A DNA stretch of 64,000 bases from Panagrolaimus kolymaensis (taxonomy: Eukaryota; Nematoda; Chromadorea; Rhabditida; Panagrolaimidae). A model generated the notes under the pieces. It was not told where the DNA came from and did not search any database. It saw only the letters and a program-made list of their open reading frames with translations. The stretch lies in assembly GCA_028622995.1 (NCBI GenBank), contig JAJQJQ010000026.1, forward strand, positions 868,001 through 932,000, given 5' to 3'. The translations under genes and the position numbers were made by a program. The stretch's first letter is position 1. Every line of letters starts with the position of its first letter. Of this stretch, positions 23,512 through 33,436 are shown one piece after another.

Positions 23512-24470
23512 TTTTTTTAACCAATGTTACCTAAAAGAAAAATAGTTGTTTTTAATATTGAAAATTTTTAGCTTCAACATAGGTCGAGCATTATTTTTAT
23601 TTTTAAATATGAAAAGCAAAAGTCATATTTTTAAATTAATTCACAGAGGAAAATGATATTCTCGAAGGAGTAATAAGTAAAAGTAAAAGTTAAAAAATAA
23701 ATATCTAAAAAAATTCTATGTTAATGTCAAGATGGATTTAAAATGTGACTTTATTTTACTTTTATCTCATTTCATTTTAAGATCTTCTGTCCTTTGAAAT
23801 CTTTGAATTAAAAGGTAGTAAGTACCGCCCTTGCATTAAACCTTCGTCTAATCCAGGTATTCATGAATACGCTCATTAAAAGAAAATTTGAATAAAAGAA
23901 TTCTTAAAAAATGGATGCCTGTTTTTTTATGTAAAGACGTTACCGCCCCAATGACGAACGTCACTGTTGTTCCAAATACGAGCATAGCTTGTTTTTTTTT
24001 TACTTTCATAAGGGATCATAAAATTTTTGCAAAATAGTATGAAAATTTGCAAAAGTTGTTTGTTTGAAAATGATTAATTAATTTTTACGTTTTCAACAAT
24101 TCAAATAAGTGCATTCAAAGAATTTAATTCTCAATTGAATATCTTTATTTTTGAGTGTTTTTGTTTTGACAAACTAAATTCTTATTATTTTTTTTAAAGA
24201 GAGTAAACAGGAATCACCCTATTACAACTTTCTTTTCTTTTTTACATAAAAACAAAAATAATCAAATTAGTCACATTTTTTATTATTCTTTTTTTTAATC
24301 GTCACTTTTTTCTTAAAAAGTTTTTATCACTTTTCAAAATAACACCAGTTAGTCAGTTGATGGTTTTATTAATTGGAAAGGAAAGTGTAAAAACAAAAAA
24401 TAAAAGTCTTTAGTTTAAAGTTTTTCCAAAAAACATTCACAAAAACGATGTTTTTTCGATAAATTAAGAA
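23512..24470. other. intergenic, no gene seen
   Basis: AT-rich, no supported gene. The part next to 23511 is the upstream region of the peptide-precursor gene. Confidence 0.5.
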
Positions 24471-24871
24471 TTATCCAATGCCATGAGATAAATTACCGAG
24501 CAAATCAAGTGAACTTAAAGAGCTAAAAGCTTTCTTTTGAATTTTCTTTTTGGGTTTGGCTTTGATGCTTGTTGGATCGTTATTAAATTTGGGGTGTTTG
24601 AAAACCATTTGTTTATGCTCTATAAAATAGTTTTTTTAACGATGGGAATCAAAAAGCTTTTAGTTATTAGCTTCAAATGAGAAAAATTCGTACCTGTGCG
24701 AGAATCCCATGATTCCGAAGTTGCATGATGTTCATACTTTTCATATTTAATAGAACCATCGGGAAGTCGAACGAAATGTTCAAAGTTAGAATCAGTGGGT
24801 TTCATAATTTTTCCAATCGAAAGTTGGAAACAAACAAAAATAAAGACCGGGAAAATAAAAAATGCTTTCAT
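24471..24871 (-). CDS. small secreted protein, family unknown
   Basis: Exons 24871-24694 and 24619-24471; 108 aa. A clear signal peptide (MKAFFIFPVFIFVCFQLSIG) is followed by a hydrophilic domain (FVRLPDGSIKYEKYEHHAT) and a Lys-rich stretch (KAKPKKKIQKK). The last 19 residues start AFSSLSSLDLLG and end HGIG at the stop. Cleavage at the KK would free this tail as a non-amidated peptide, so a neuropeptide-like or antimicrobial role is possible but unproven. No cysteine pattern and no family recognised. Exon boundaries (G|GTACG and TTATAG|AG) keep the frame. Confidence 0.6.
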
Positions 24872-25279
24872 AGTAAAATATGAATTTCATCTGGAAAAAT
24901 CATTTATTGAAGTCTATTTTATATTTAAAATTTTTGATATTTATTTTAAAAATGGTATGAAAGCTATTGAGAGTCAGCATTCAAAAAAAAATCAAAAATA
25001 TTTTCGTTTTTTAAAAATTCTTGGAATCTTTAAATTTTTTATGACTCAATTTTTTATGGTTGCAAATTTTCTAAAAACAATTTCAATATTTAAAAAAACA
25101 AATTCTTCCTCTATTTTTGTTTACACTTTTGTAAAAATTAAATTAATAAAGAAAAAATTTATGGAATTTATTAAAGTTTTTATTAATAAACAACATTTGT
25201 TTGTGCGATTTTTGAAGATTTTTTTTCTAAATTTTTCGAACCTTTATTTTTTTTATGAATCATTTTCAATAAAAAAACC

Positions 25280-25465
25280 AAAACGAAAGTCGAAATTTTT
25301 CTATGGATCTCATTTAACAAAAATGTTTCTTGGACCTTTTTTTTGGATTCTATGAACTCTGTCATTTATAAACATTTTTTAGTCTTTCAATCATATGTCA
25401 AAAGTAAACAACAAATTTGTTTTTATTCTCACATATTTAGTTTGACCTATAAAAAAACTTAGCCA
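25280..25465. repeat. diverged direct repeat, copy 1
   Basis: Shares an exact 27-nt core (25413-25439) with 26975-27001 and further similar sequence around it, such as TTTTTTTGGAT upstream and ACCTA.AAAAAA downstream. Same orientation in both copies. Confidence 0.7.
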
Positions 25466-25605
25466 AGCTTTCATTGCAGCAAAAATGTACCAAAAAATCA
25501 ATATTTATTTGTACTTTTGCAACTAAAAATGCCTCAATGAATGGCACTCAAATTTTGTTGTTTATCCATGGCATCGAAAAACAACTATCCACCTAAAAAG
25601 AGGCA

Positions 25606-25612
25606 TATAAAA
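25606..25612 (+). promoter_or_regulatory. TATA box of skr gene
   Basis: TATAAAA about 113 nt before the ATG, followed some 30 nt on by pyrimidine-rich candidate start sites. It stands out from the surrounding AT-rich DNA because the neighbouring 100 nt are of balanced composition. Confidence 0.55.
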
Positions 25613-25724
25613 GCAGCCAAGGTCCTTCAATTCCTCATCATTTTGAGTCATTACCAGTCTTTCAAATCTTTACTTCGCTCTCTTCTCTACTCTCATCTCC
25701 ATTATTTTATTTTATTAAAGAAAT

Positions 25725-26294
25725 ATGGCTTCAACTGGTGATAATCAAGTTGCTCTTACTTCCGCCGCTGCTGAAATTCCTGCTGCCACTGAATCAGTTA
25801 AAAAACTAACCCTTCGTTCAAAAGTTGATCCAACATTCACCGTTGAAGTTGATTCCCGCGTTATTGAAGCATGCTCCATTCTCAAAAATGTTACCGAACA
25901 CACGGATAACAGCGATGCGGTTGAAGTCGATATGACTCAAAAGCAACTTCAATTATTTGTTGAACTCCATGAACATTTTGATTCTGCCACAGCTGAAAAA
26001 GATATGGAATGGACTAATGCTTTCTTTAAGAAAATGAGCGAAGAAGAATTCAAAGATCTCACTTGGAAAGCAGATTATCTTGACAGCCAACGCTTTCTTG
26101 AAGCTGCAGGTGATTTTGTTTTAACCCTTTTAGAAGATATGGAAGTTCCTGATATTCAAAAATATTTGAATATCGTTGATGATTACACCCCTGAAGAACG
26201 TAAAGCTATGGAAGAACATCCTCTTGAATTCTTCACTGGCATTTCCATTCAACAAGATGAAGCTGAACAAGCTGGCCAAGAAGCTAATGCCTAA
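25725..26294 (+). CDS. skr: SKP1-related protein (intronless)
   Basis: 189 aa in a single exon. SKP1 proteins link F-box substrate adaptors to the cullin in SCF ubiquitin ligases. The BTB/POZ half starts with VKKLTLRSKVDPTFTVEV, continues with a diverged insert (WTNAFFKKMSEEEFKDL replacing the family WDQEFLKVD segment), then KADYLDSQRFLEAAGDFV, the counterpart of the usual AANYLDIKGLLD. The C-terminal part has VPDIQKYLNIVDDYTPEE, matching the IRKTFNIKNDFTPEE signature. It is clearly divergent from SKP1 and fits the expanded nematode skr group. Lack of introns in a genome where nearly every gene has several suggests a retrocopy origin, though the gene is intact and has a TATA box. Codon use is richer in GC-ending codons than its surroundings, as in highly expressed genes. 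Confidence 0.88.
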   Translation: MASTGDNQVALTSAAAEIPAATESVKKLTLRSKVDPTFTVEVDSRVIEACSILKNVTEHTDNSDAVEVDMTQKQLQLFVELHEHFDSATAEKDMEWTNAFFKKMSEEEFKDLTWKADYLDSQRFLEAAGDFVLTLLEDMEVPDIQKYLNIVDDYTPEERKAMEEHPLEFFTGISIQQDEAEQAGQEANA

Positions 26295-27068
26295 ATCTTT
26301 TTAGTTTGCTTGTTGAATTTTTTGATATATGTTTTTGCAATTTTTGTGCATTAGTTTGATTTTTGAAAAAATAAAATTTTGTTTTTGAAGAACGTTGCCT
26401 AGATTTTAACTGCCTTATTAGCCTTTTTAAATTCCATAACCAAACTTTGATAAATAGCTCTCATCATCATTGAAACATTTGCATTTTCCCGTCCAATGTC
26501 GCATCACCAACGTTGACAAACAATCGAGAATCACTTTATTGCAATTTGTGAAAATATACATACATATATGTAAAATCTATTTATAACAAAGTTTCTTATA
26601 TTTTTCGAGATCCTCAATTAAGGGATAAGCATATTTGTTCCCACCGATGACGTTTTCAAATGGTTTCTTTCTCTGATCGATGAAGCTAGCATACGGAAAC
26701 TTTTCAAAAAAATTTATACAAAATGAAAAAGAAAACGTTTGTTTATTTAATTTATGTTTGAGAAACATTTTTAAAATTTGAAAAATAAAAATTGGTCGAT
26801 TCTTTTATTTTTTTATGAGTCAACTTTTAAAACATATAAAAAAATTAGAAACGAATGTTGGAATTTTTGGAATTAGCATAATTAAAACATTCTAGGACTC
26901 TTATTTATTTTTTTGGATCCCATAGACTATAAATAATTTTTAACCTTTTAACCATGTGTCTAAATAAAAGTATTAAATTTGTTTTTATTCTCACATATTT
27001 AATTTAACCTACAAAAAACCCAACTAAGCAAACTACAAATAAAAATTATTATATGATATTTATTTACT
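26295..27068. other. intergenic with skr 3' end and repeat copy 2
   Basis: Contains the skr poly(A) signal (AATAAA at 26370) and repeat copy 2. A 63-codon minus-strand ORF at 26577-26768 (ending NKYAYPLIEDLEKYKKLCYK) looks partly coding-like but has no family, no clear signal peptide and no certain splice partner; kept only as a weak possibility. Confidence 0.4.
26830..27030. repeat. diverged direct repeat, copy 2
   Basis: Second copy of the repeat at 25280-25465, offset about 1.56 kb, with the exact 27-nt core at 26975-27001. The two copies bracket the skr gene. Copy 2 lies just past the stop of the srh-like gene. Confidence 0.7.
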
Positions 27069-28198
27069 TTAATAAATAGTGTTAACATTATAGCCGCCGT
27101 GTTGTTGGGTAGATTTTGATAGAGAAAAGGACGCGACCGCAGCTTTTTCACATCCAAGTCGATTTAGAATTTTTGTAACTTTTCCTAAGATATAAATTCG
27201 ATATGGCTTAATATAAAAACAAATAACAATAAAATTGCAATTTGAATGAAAACTTGTAAAAGAAATAAAAATAATTGCATAAAAATTTCCAAATGGTATT
27301 TGAAAATAAAAAAGAATAAAATAAATGGTTAATGGAAGAACTAATTCCACAGTGACAAGAGCAATTTGAATGGTTAAAGCTCGATAAAGCATTTGATGGA
27401 GTCGATAAGTGTTAACAGAAATGTGCGCACGATACTTTTTCATTTGATAAACAAAAAATGTATGAATCAGGAAAACTGCGAGAAAAAGTAAAACGCATAA
27501 ACAACTGATTTCAATAAAAAATATTTTTATCCATCCATTTCCAATGTTTTTATGGTAGCCTCCAATTCCATTGAATTTTGGATTATTAAAATAAAATTCC
27601 ATAAGTTTGGATTCAGAAATGATAGCTGGCATTAAGGCTTCTAGTTTGGTGTCTTCCAAAATTAATGGGACTAAAAATTTTGCCTTTTAAAGATAATCGC
27701 TTTAATTAAAGCCGAAAACTCACTCATAAAAATTGCAATTGAACTTGTAAGAGTTATGGCTCGAGCAGGAAAAATCAGCCATTTTATTGAATAAAATTTT
27801 CCAATAGTTGAATCAGTTTTAAGTTTAACAATTCGATATAAAAATGAAACAAATATAGAATGTCCAGTTCCAATGGCACAAAGAACAAAAGCAAAAAAGA
27901 AAGCATAAAATGAATTTCCTGGAAATAACTTTGCCACCCCAATTGGATATGCAATTGTAAAAGGCAATACAGGAACTGGCAACCAAATGGTTAAAACAAA
28001 ATTAAATCCATAACTCCATAAAATTTGATTTAATATAAGTAATTTATATTCTCCCATCGGTTTCGTGGATTTTTTAATGACAATGTAAATCGTGTAAGGC
28101 AACAATGTAGTGCAAACAGTAAAATTTGCGATAACAATATAAAAATAAAATTTTTCAAGTTTTGGAAAATAAAAATCTTCAATATTAGAAAGCTCCAT
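27069..28198 (-). CDS. nematode chemoreceptor GPCR, srh-like
   Basis: Exons 28198-27724 and 27670-27069; 358 aa. Seven hydrophobic segments are visible across the two exons. The region MGEYKLLILNQILWSYGFNF followed by P.P..PFTIAYPIG matches the first-loop pattern of the nematode srh/sri (Str superfamily) chemosensory receptors (M..YK..LLN...W....D, then P....P...GYPLG). The C-terminal half has FHSNCNFIVICFYIKPYR, equivalent to the conserved end of TM7 in this group (HG..S...M....PYR). A short cytoplasmic tail rich in Ser/Gln follows. Probably expressed in chemosensory neurons; ligand unknown. Assignment to srh rather than sri or str is by motif only. Confidence 0.82.
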
Positions 28199-29307
28199 TT
28201 TCTTTGAGATTAAAAAGTTTAAATCTAAATTTAAACTTTGATAAATAAATGTTTTATAGTGGCACTAAACTAAAATTATGGAAAACAGGTGCTTTTTTTG
28301 TATTAAAAAAACAACCTAACTAATTCCCACACTTTTTGGTTTTTTGCTTTGTCTAAAGATCGTTTATTTTTTAGAGAAGCAAAAACACAAAATTTTATTT
28401 TTTTTAGTGGTGGCACTGTTAAAGCAAAGCAATCAAAAAAAGGGAAGGAACAAACTTTGAAGGTGGAATAAATAATGACGAAGGATGAAGGAAGGGTAAT
28501 TAAAATATTTTTGCACTTATAATGTTCAAAGACTCATTTTAATTTCTGGTGAGTAATTGATCATTTAAAATTTTTAGAATCTCGCACGTTCTCGCAAATT
28601 CGACAATAAAAAAACCACAAAAAATTCAGTAATTAACAGCCACGAGTTTCCGGATGGTAAAGCTCTCAGTTAATAGTTCACTAACAATATTTGTGTTATA
28701 AAACAATAAATCTTTATTGAAACCACAAAAAAAAGTGTTTGTTAGGACTTTGGTTTATAATAGCCACAATTTTTAAATATGACGCTTACTAATTAAACCA
28801 GGAACATAAAAATTATAGACAAACATTGAAGATGGCCACGTTTTGTAAATTATTATTATTTCCTCATTTTTTGGAGGCGTCATTGTCTAACTGGTAAAAG
28901 ATTTATAATATTAATATATATTTTTTTGATAAACAGAATAAATAGGCTTTGTATAAATTTTGAAAGTGGCCGGAAACATTATATCATGCTAAAATACAAA
29001 TTTAAAATAAAGACAAAAGTTGTTATTTGTGGTTTCATAGTTTTTTTTGTAACAGTCACATTTCCGCGGACTTTAAATGCATTTACTAAAGTCTGTCGTT
29101 TGAAGGCGTCAAAGAATTTTGCCTATTGTAGCGTTTTTTTTTTTAAATTTTCTTCTCCGGATACTTTTCACTTTATTCATTAACAAAAACTAGCAAATAC
29201 TATTATAATTTAAAAAATATATTTAAAGCTATTCAAAAATAAAGTTTTCAAAAACATTAGTGAAAAAAAGAACAAAAATTTTTAAAGCTTCAATCGATAA
29301 TAATTGT
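28199..29307. other. intergenic, no gene seen
   Basis: Promoter side of the srh-like gene and 3' side of the GST gene. A 85-codon ORF at 28926 has no supported start or family. Confidence 0.5.
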
Positions 29308-30048
29308 TTATTTACGCTTGCTAATGTAAGATTTCAATTGGGGTAAAGCATGAATTCGACGAATGTGAGAAAGAATTTCAGGATGATGCTCAAATGCTTC
29401 TGGTTCAAGAGAATGAACTGCGTCGAAAAATTCGCTGCACATAAAATCGACATATGTCAATCCTGATTTAGCATAAAAACCTGAATGGGCTTCTTTGAGA
29501 TAATTAGCAAATAATGGAATTTTAGTTTCAATAGCCGGGTTGAAATTTGATTCTCGCAAAGCTTCCAAGTCACCTTGTGTAAGCCCGAGGCGAATGTAAT
29601 AAAATGGAGCAATTTGAGTGTAAAAATCTTTTAGTAAATCTGCGATACTATCAACAATTCCTCGTTCAATATTGTTTCGACCTGTCAAATCTTAAAAATA
29701 ATTAAAAAATTTAGTTTCAAAAGAGATGGAAGGCTTACTGTATACTCGACCTAAATAACGCATAATTGCATGGGATTGTGCTAACTTTTTCCCATTTATT
29801 TCCAACACAGGCATAGTTAGCTGGGGCATTTCTAAACGTTCAAAGTAATTTTCTTTGTTAATTTTACGAAAAAATTAAATGATGGCCATTTTTAAAAAGG
29901 CTTTCTAAAACTTACCCGATTTCATATGCTTCCATTTTTCTTGATCTAGTCGAATATCTTCAAAATCCGCTTCATTATAATGTAACATCAAACGAATGGG
30001 TTCAGCAAGATTTCGAACATCAAAATAATAAAGTTTATATTCAGTCAT
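29308..30048 (-). CDS. gst: glutathione S-transferase (nematode sigma-like)
   Basis: Exons 30048-29916, 29852-29739 and 29690-29308; 209 aa, the usual size. The N-terminal thioredoxin-like domain begins MTEYKLYYFDVRNLAEPIRL, with Tyr at the catalytic position and the AEPIR segment; MPVLEINGKKLAQSHAIMRY gives the cis-Pro loop and the glutathione-binding Gln-Ser. The alpha-helical C-terminal domain carries SGLTYVDFMCSEFFD, the N-capping motif of GST folds. The tail (SHIRRIHALPQLKSYISKRK) is typical for the expanded nematode GST group, which conjugates glutathione to electrophiles and also includes prostaglandin-synthase-like members. DVRNLAEPIR deviates from the common NGRGRAEPIR, so substrate range may differ. 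No signal peptide. Confidence 0.94.
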
Positions 30049-31413
30049 CGTTTAAAAAATAGACAAAACAATAAATGAAACTTTTGATGACAAAAATTTC
30101 TAAAATGCCAAAAGCTTTTCTTCACTTTGTCGTCGTTGCTGGTTGCCGTCGCTGTCAATAGCAACAAAAAAAATAAAAATAAATATAACATAGCAATTTT
30201 TTAAAATATTATTTATGTTAGCTTCTTTTTTTGTGTTTCTTTTTTTCTATTTTGTAGTCTTTTTTTCATAAAATGCTTTAAAACACAAAATACATTTGCA
30301 TATAATAATTACAAAGTTTATTCATGCTGAAAGTACACATTTGAGTTTTATGTAATTAAAATTAATAGAAGCAGGAAAAAAGGAAATAAAGATTTTATGT
30401 TAAAGACGCCTTTTATCTCAACAATTTTTTTTCTCATCACTTTGTAATTTGTTTTAGAATTTAAAGAAAGTTAAAATATTTTTAAGTAGCAGTGTTCACG
30501 ATGAATCACGTAAATGAAGTTCGAAAAGAAAAAAAGAATCAAATAATCAAAGAGAAAAACGCTAAAAAAAATGAGTTTATTTTTTCAATGGTAAAATACG
30601 GCAAAAATTAATTCATATCAACGAGTTTTAAAAGAGCGAAGTGCTCAAGCTTCTTTTGCTCGAGAATATGGATTATTACCCATTTTTATGAAATACACCG
30701 AAAATGTTACATATCCCATTGGACACTCACCTGATTTAGATGCGCAATTTGATGAAGCAGGGTTTGGTGATTTGAAAGAAAAATATCGACCTATAATTTT
30801 GCCTCTTAAAAAAGTTGTGACATAACCAATGTTTAATGACTATATGCATAATATTTTGCCTAAGCTCACTTTTAGTCGTAAAACAAAATCTAATTTCGTT
30901 ATCTCAGGCATCGAAGAAATGAAAAAACAACTTTCAGATCTTCAAGAACGTCAAAAATCTGGATAAAAGCACATTTTAACTTGAAAAATAATAAATTTTT
31001 TTGCAATGACAAAAATTTTTGTAAACAAAAATAAAGAGAAATTTTAAACTATTCTTTTTCGTTACAAAATAAAGCCTTGACTTCAATTCAAAATATTCAT
31101 TACTGCTACTTTAATGCCATGCCATGATGAAACTACTAACACCCATAAGTTTTTAAGGCAGTTACTGTTAGAATGAGCAAAAACTTGTTATAGGATAAAA
31201 AAAATAGTGATAAAGACTTATTAAACATAAAATAAAACAAACAGTTAAACTTTATTTTCAAACAAAAATATTAAACCCCAAAGGTTCAAGCAACAACAAA
31301 AAAGAACATGATAAATTGACAAAATAAGTATACTCAAATCAACAACAGAAACAAAAGCTTAAAGTTAAAAAAACAATGAAAAACAAAAGAAAAACAAAAT
31401 CAGCAATTAGGAT
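30049..31413. other. intergenic with pseudogene copy 1
   Basis: Upstream region of the GST gene, the pseudogene at 30601-30966, and the 3' flank of TPR gene A. The 3' flank resembles the region 32973-33436, showing that it belongs to the duplicated unit. Confidence 0.5.
30601..30966 (+). pseudogene. truncated intronless pseudogene, copy 1 (family unknown)
   Basis: One frame runs 122 codons from 30601 to the stop at 30964 with a single internal TAA at 30823-30825. Pieces: INSYQRVLKERSAQASFARE, HSPDLDAQFDEAGFGDLKE, then after the stop MHNILPKLTFSRKTKS and EEMKKQLSDLQERQKSG. There is no in-frame ATG upstream (a TAA precedes the first codons), so the 5' end is lost. The protein looks like a real soluble charged protein but I do not recognise the family. 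A second, more decayed copy lies at 32729-32972 and keeps the same internal TAA. Confidence 0.7.
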
Positions 31414-32461
31414 TTACGGTCGTTGATAAGCTTCAGGAATTTTAGATTCAGCAAGAGCAAGGTTTTCTTTGTAGCTTTCATTGTTCGGATCTAATTCAAG
31501 AGCCTTTCTATAGCTTCCTGCAGAATATACATACAATTTTAAGCAAGAGCGGATGAAACCCAATCTACCATGAGCTTTAGCATATTTGGGATAAAGTAAA
31601 AGAGCATCGCCACAGTCCTAAAACGTTAACAAATTAGAGAAAATAAAGGAAAAAACAAATTCACATTTAGAGCACGTGTATATTGTTGAAGACGACAATA
31701 AGCAGCGGCACGATTACATAAATAGACAGGATCCCGGTTCAATGCGATAGCTTCAGTGTATTTCTCAATTGCTTCGTTGAACTTGGAGAATTTCATGCAT
31801 TCGTTTCCTTCTTCCTTGAGAGCATTAGCTTTTGAAATAATTTCTGGTATTGGAGGTGAAGATGTTTGTTTCGACTAAAAAAGGTTTATTAATGTGAATT
31901 AACAGAATATAAAAAACATACAGCTTTAAGCTTTTCTACAGCAGAAGAAAGAGAGCATTCATATCCTTCATTGTCAGGATCAAATTCAAGTGCTTTCTTG
32001 TAGGCGTCAATTGCTTCATTATAATGATTTTGAAAAGTAAACGTTAATCCCAGAGTAGCATAAGCTCTTGCACATTTTGAATCAAGTTTAAGAGCACTAT
32101 GACAATCCTAAAATAATTACTTTGTACTAATATAATAAGAACAAAAAATATACACTTACATTAATGGCAATATTATATTGCTTAGTAGCACCATAGCAAA
32201 TTGCCCGATTACAAAAGATAGCAGGAGCCGGAAATAATTTCAATGCTTGTGTAAGCTTTTCGATTGTTTCTTCATCATTTCCGTTTTTAATGCATTCATT
32301 TGCTTCTAAAGTTAGAGCAGTAGCTTTATTGATATCATCCAATGTTGGAGTTGAAGATCCTTGCATATCCTAAAATGGATATTTAAAAATGCTACATCAA
32401 AATTAACCAAAAGATATAAAATCACATTGATATTAGCAGAAGATGGCTGATTTGACGACAT
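31414..32461 (-). CDS. tandem SGT-like TPR protein A
   Basis: Exons 32461-32426, 32369-32160, 32107-31922, 31874-31665 and 31617-31414, all phase 0; 281 aa. It consists of TPR helices only, in two related halves. Exons 2+3 and exons 4+5 each encode a block that begins ...ANECIKNG or GNECMKFSKFNEAIEKYT, passes FCNRA or LCNRAAAYCRL, breaks at the exon joint ...AIN/ALN|DC, and ends ALEFDPDNEGY or ALELDPNNESYKENLALAE. The second block is very close to the TPR domain of SGT/SGTA, the co-chaperone that binds EEVD ends of Hsp70/Hsp90 and helps tail-anchored proteins. The N-terminal dimer domain and Gln-rich tail of SGT are missing. The first half is more diverged (GATKQYNIAIN). Paralog of TPR gene B. 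Confidence 0.88.
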
Positions 32462-33436
32462 GATGAACGAGAAATAAGCTAAAAAATAATGAAAGTTAGA
32501 TAGGTTAAATAAAAATAATAATAAACGGAGCAAAAATACGAATGAAAGTCGAAAAAAGAGATGAATGAAAAATTTTAGTTGTGAAAGCTTCAAATTGAGT
32601 TCGCTTCAAGAACCCCATCTTTTTATAATATGAAAATAGGATTACTGTAATTTTGGCGCCTTTTTCGGTTTTGATGAAATGTTTTGATATTATTTTTAGA
32701 TCCTCCTTTTTAATTGTAACATTTTTTGACATTCACTTGATGTGGATGCTCAATATGATGATGCAGAGTTTTGAAATTTGAAAGAAAATATCGACCTTAA
32801 CATTTGTGTCTTATAAAAATTGTGACATAACCATTGTTTAAGAATTAGTTCATAATATTTTGCATAAGCTTACTTTTAATCATATAACCCAAATGAAATT
32901 TAGTCATTTTCAGGCATCGAAGAATTGAAAAAACACCTTTCAGATCTTCAAGAACGTCAAAAATCTGGTTGAAAGCATTTTATAACTTGAAATAAAGCAG
33001 TTTTTAATTTTTTGTCATGAGAAGATTTTTTGTAAACCATAAAAAGAAGAATTTTACACTATTATCATGTTTAAAAAACATAGCTTTCACCCAAATTGAT
33101 AATATTCATCGCGGCAAGTTTACTGTCATGACATTGTGAAAACTACTTACAACAATACATTTTTGAGGCATTTATCACTAAACTGTTAGATTGAACAAAA
33201 ACTTGTTATGAAGTTATATTATAAAAAGATAGTGATAGAGGCTTATTAAATTTAATAAAAAAAATAGTAATAAAACTTTATTTTCAAACAAAAAAGTTAC
33301 TCACAAAATGTTCAAAGCAACAACAACAAAAAAGATGATAAATTGACATAAAAAGTATATTCAAATCAACAACAGAAACATACAATAAAAGTTAAAACAA
33401 TGGAAAACAAAAGAAAACAAAATCAGCAATTAGACT
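32462..33436. other. intergenic spacer of the TPR duplication
   Basis: Contains pseudogene copy 2 and sequence similar to 30967-31413 (shared stretches such as TTTTGTAAAC, ATATTCAT and AACAAAAACTTGTTAT, and AAATCAGCAATTAG near the TPR stop). Confidence 0.6.
32729..32972 (+). pseudogene. decayed pseudogene, copy 2
   Basis: Nucleotide-similar to copy 1 over its 3' two thirds (GATGCTCAAT..GATGATGCAG, TTGAAAGAAAATATCGACC, GGCATCGAAGAA, then TTCAAGAACGTCAAAAATCT), but broken by several stops and indels. It keeps GTGACATAACC, the context of copy 1's internal stop, so that stop is older than the duplication or was homogenised. Confidence 0.75.

Larger units (their letters stand above)
24872..25724. 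other. intergenic with direct-repeat copy 1 and skr promoter
   Basis: Contains the first copy of a dispersed repeat (about 25280-25465) and, at its end, the TATA promoter of the skr gene. A 186-codon ORF starting at 24795 is Phe/Lys-rich, overlaps the small secreted gene on the other strand and is not supported. Confidence 0.5.

Noticed and set aside
24795..25355. 186-codon plus-strand ORF
   Set aside because: Phe/Lys/Ile-rich, begins inside the small secreted gene on the other strand and runs into a repeat; looks like a chance opening in AT-rich DNA.
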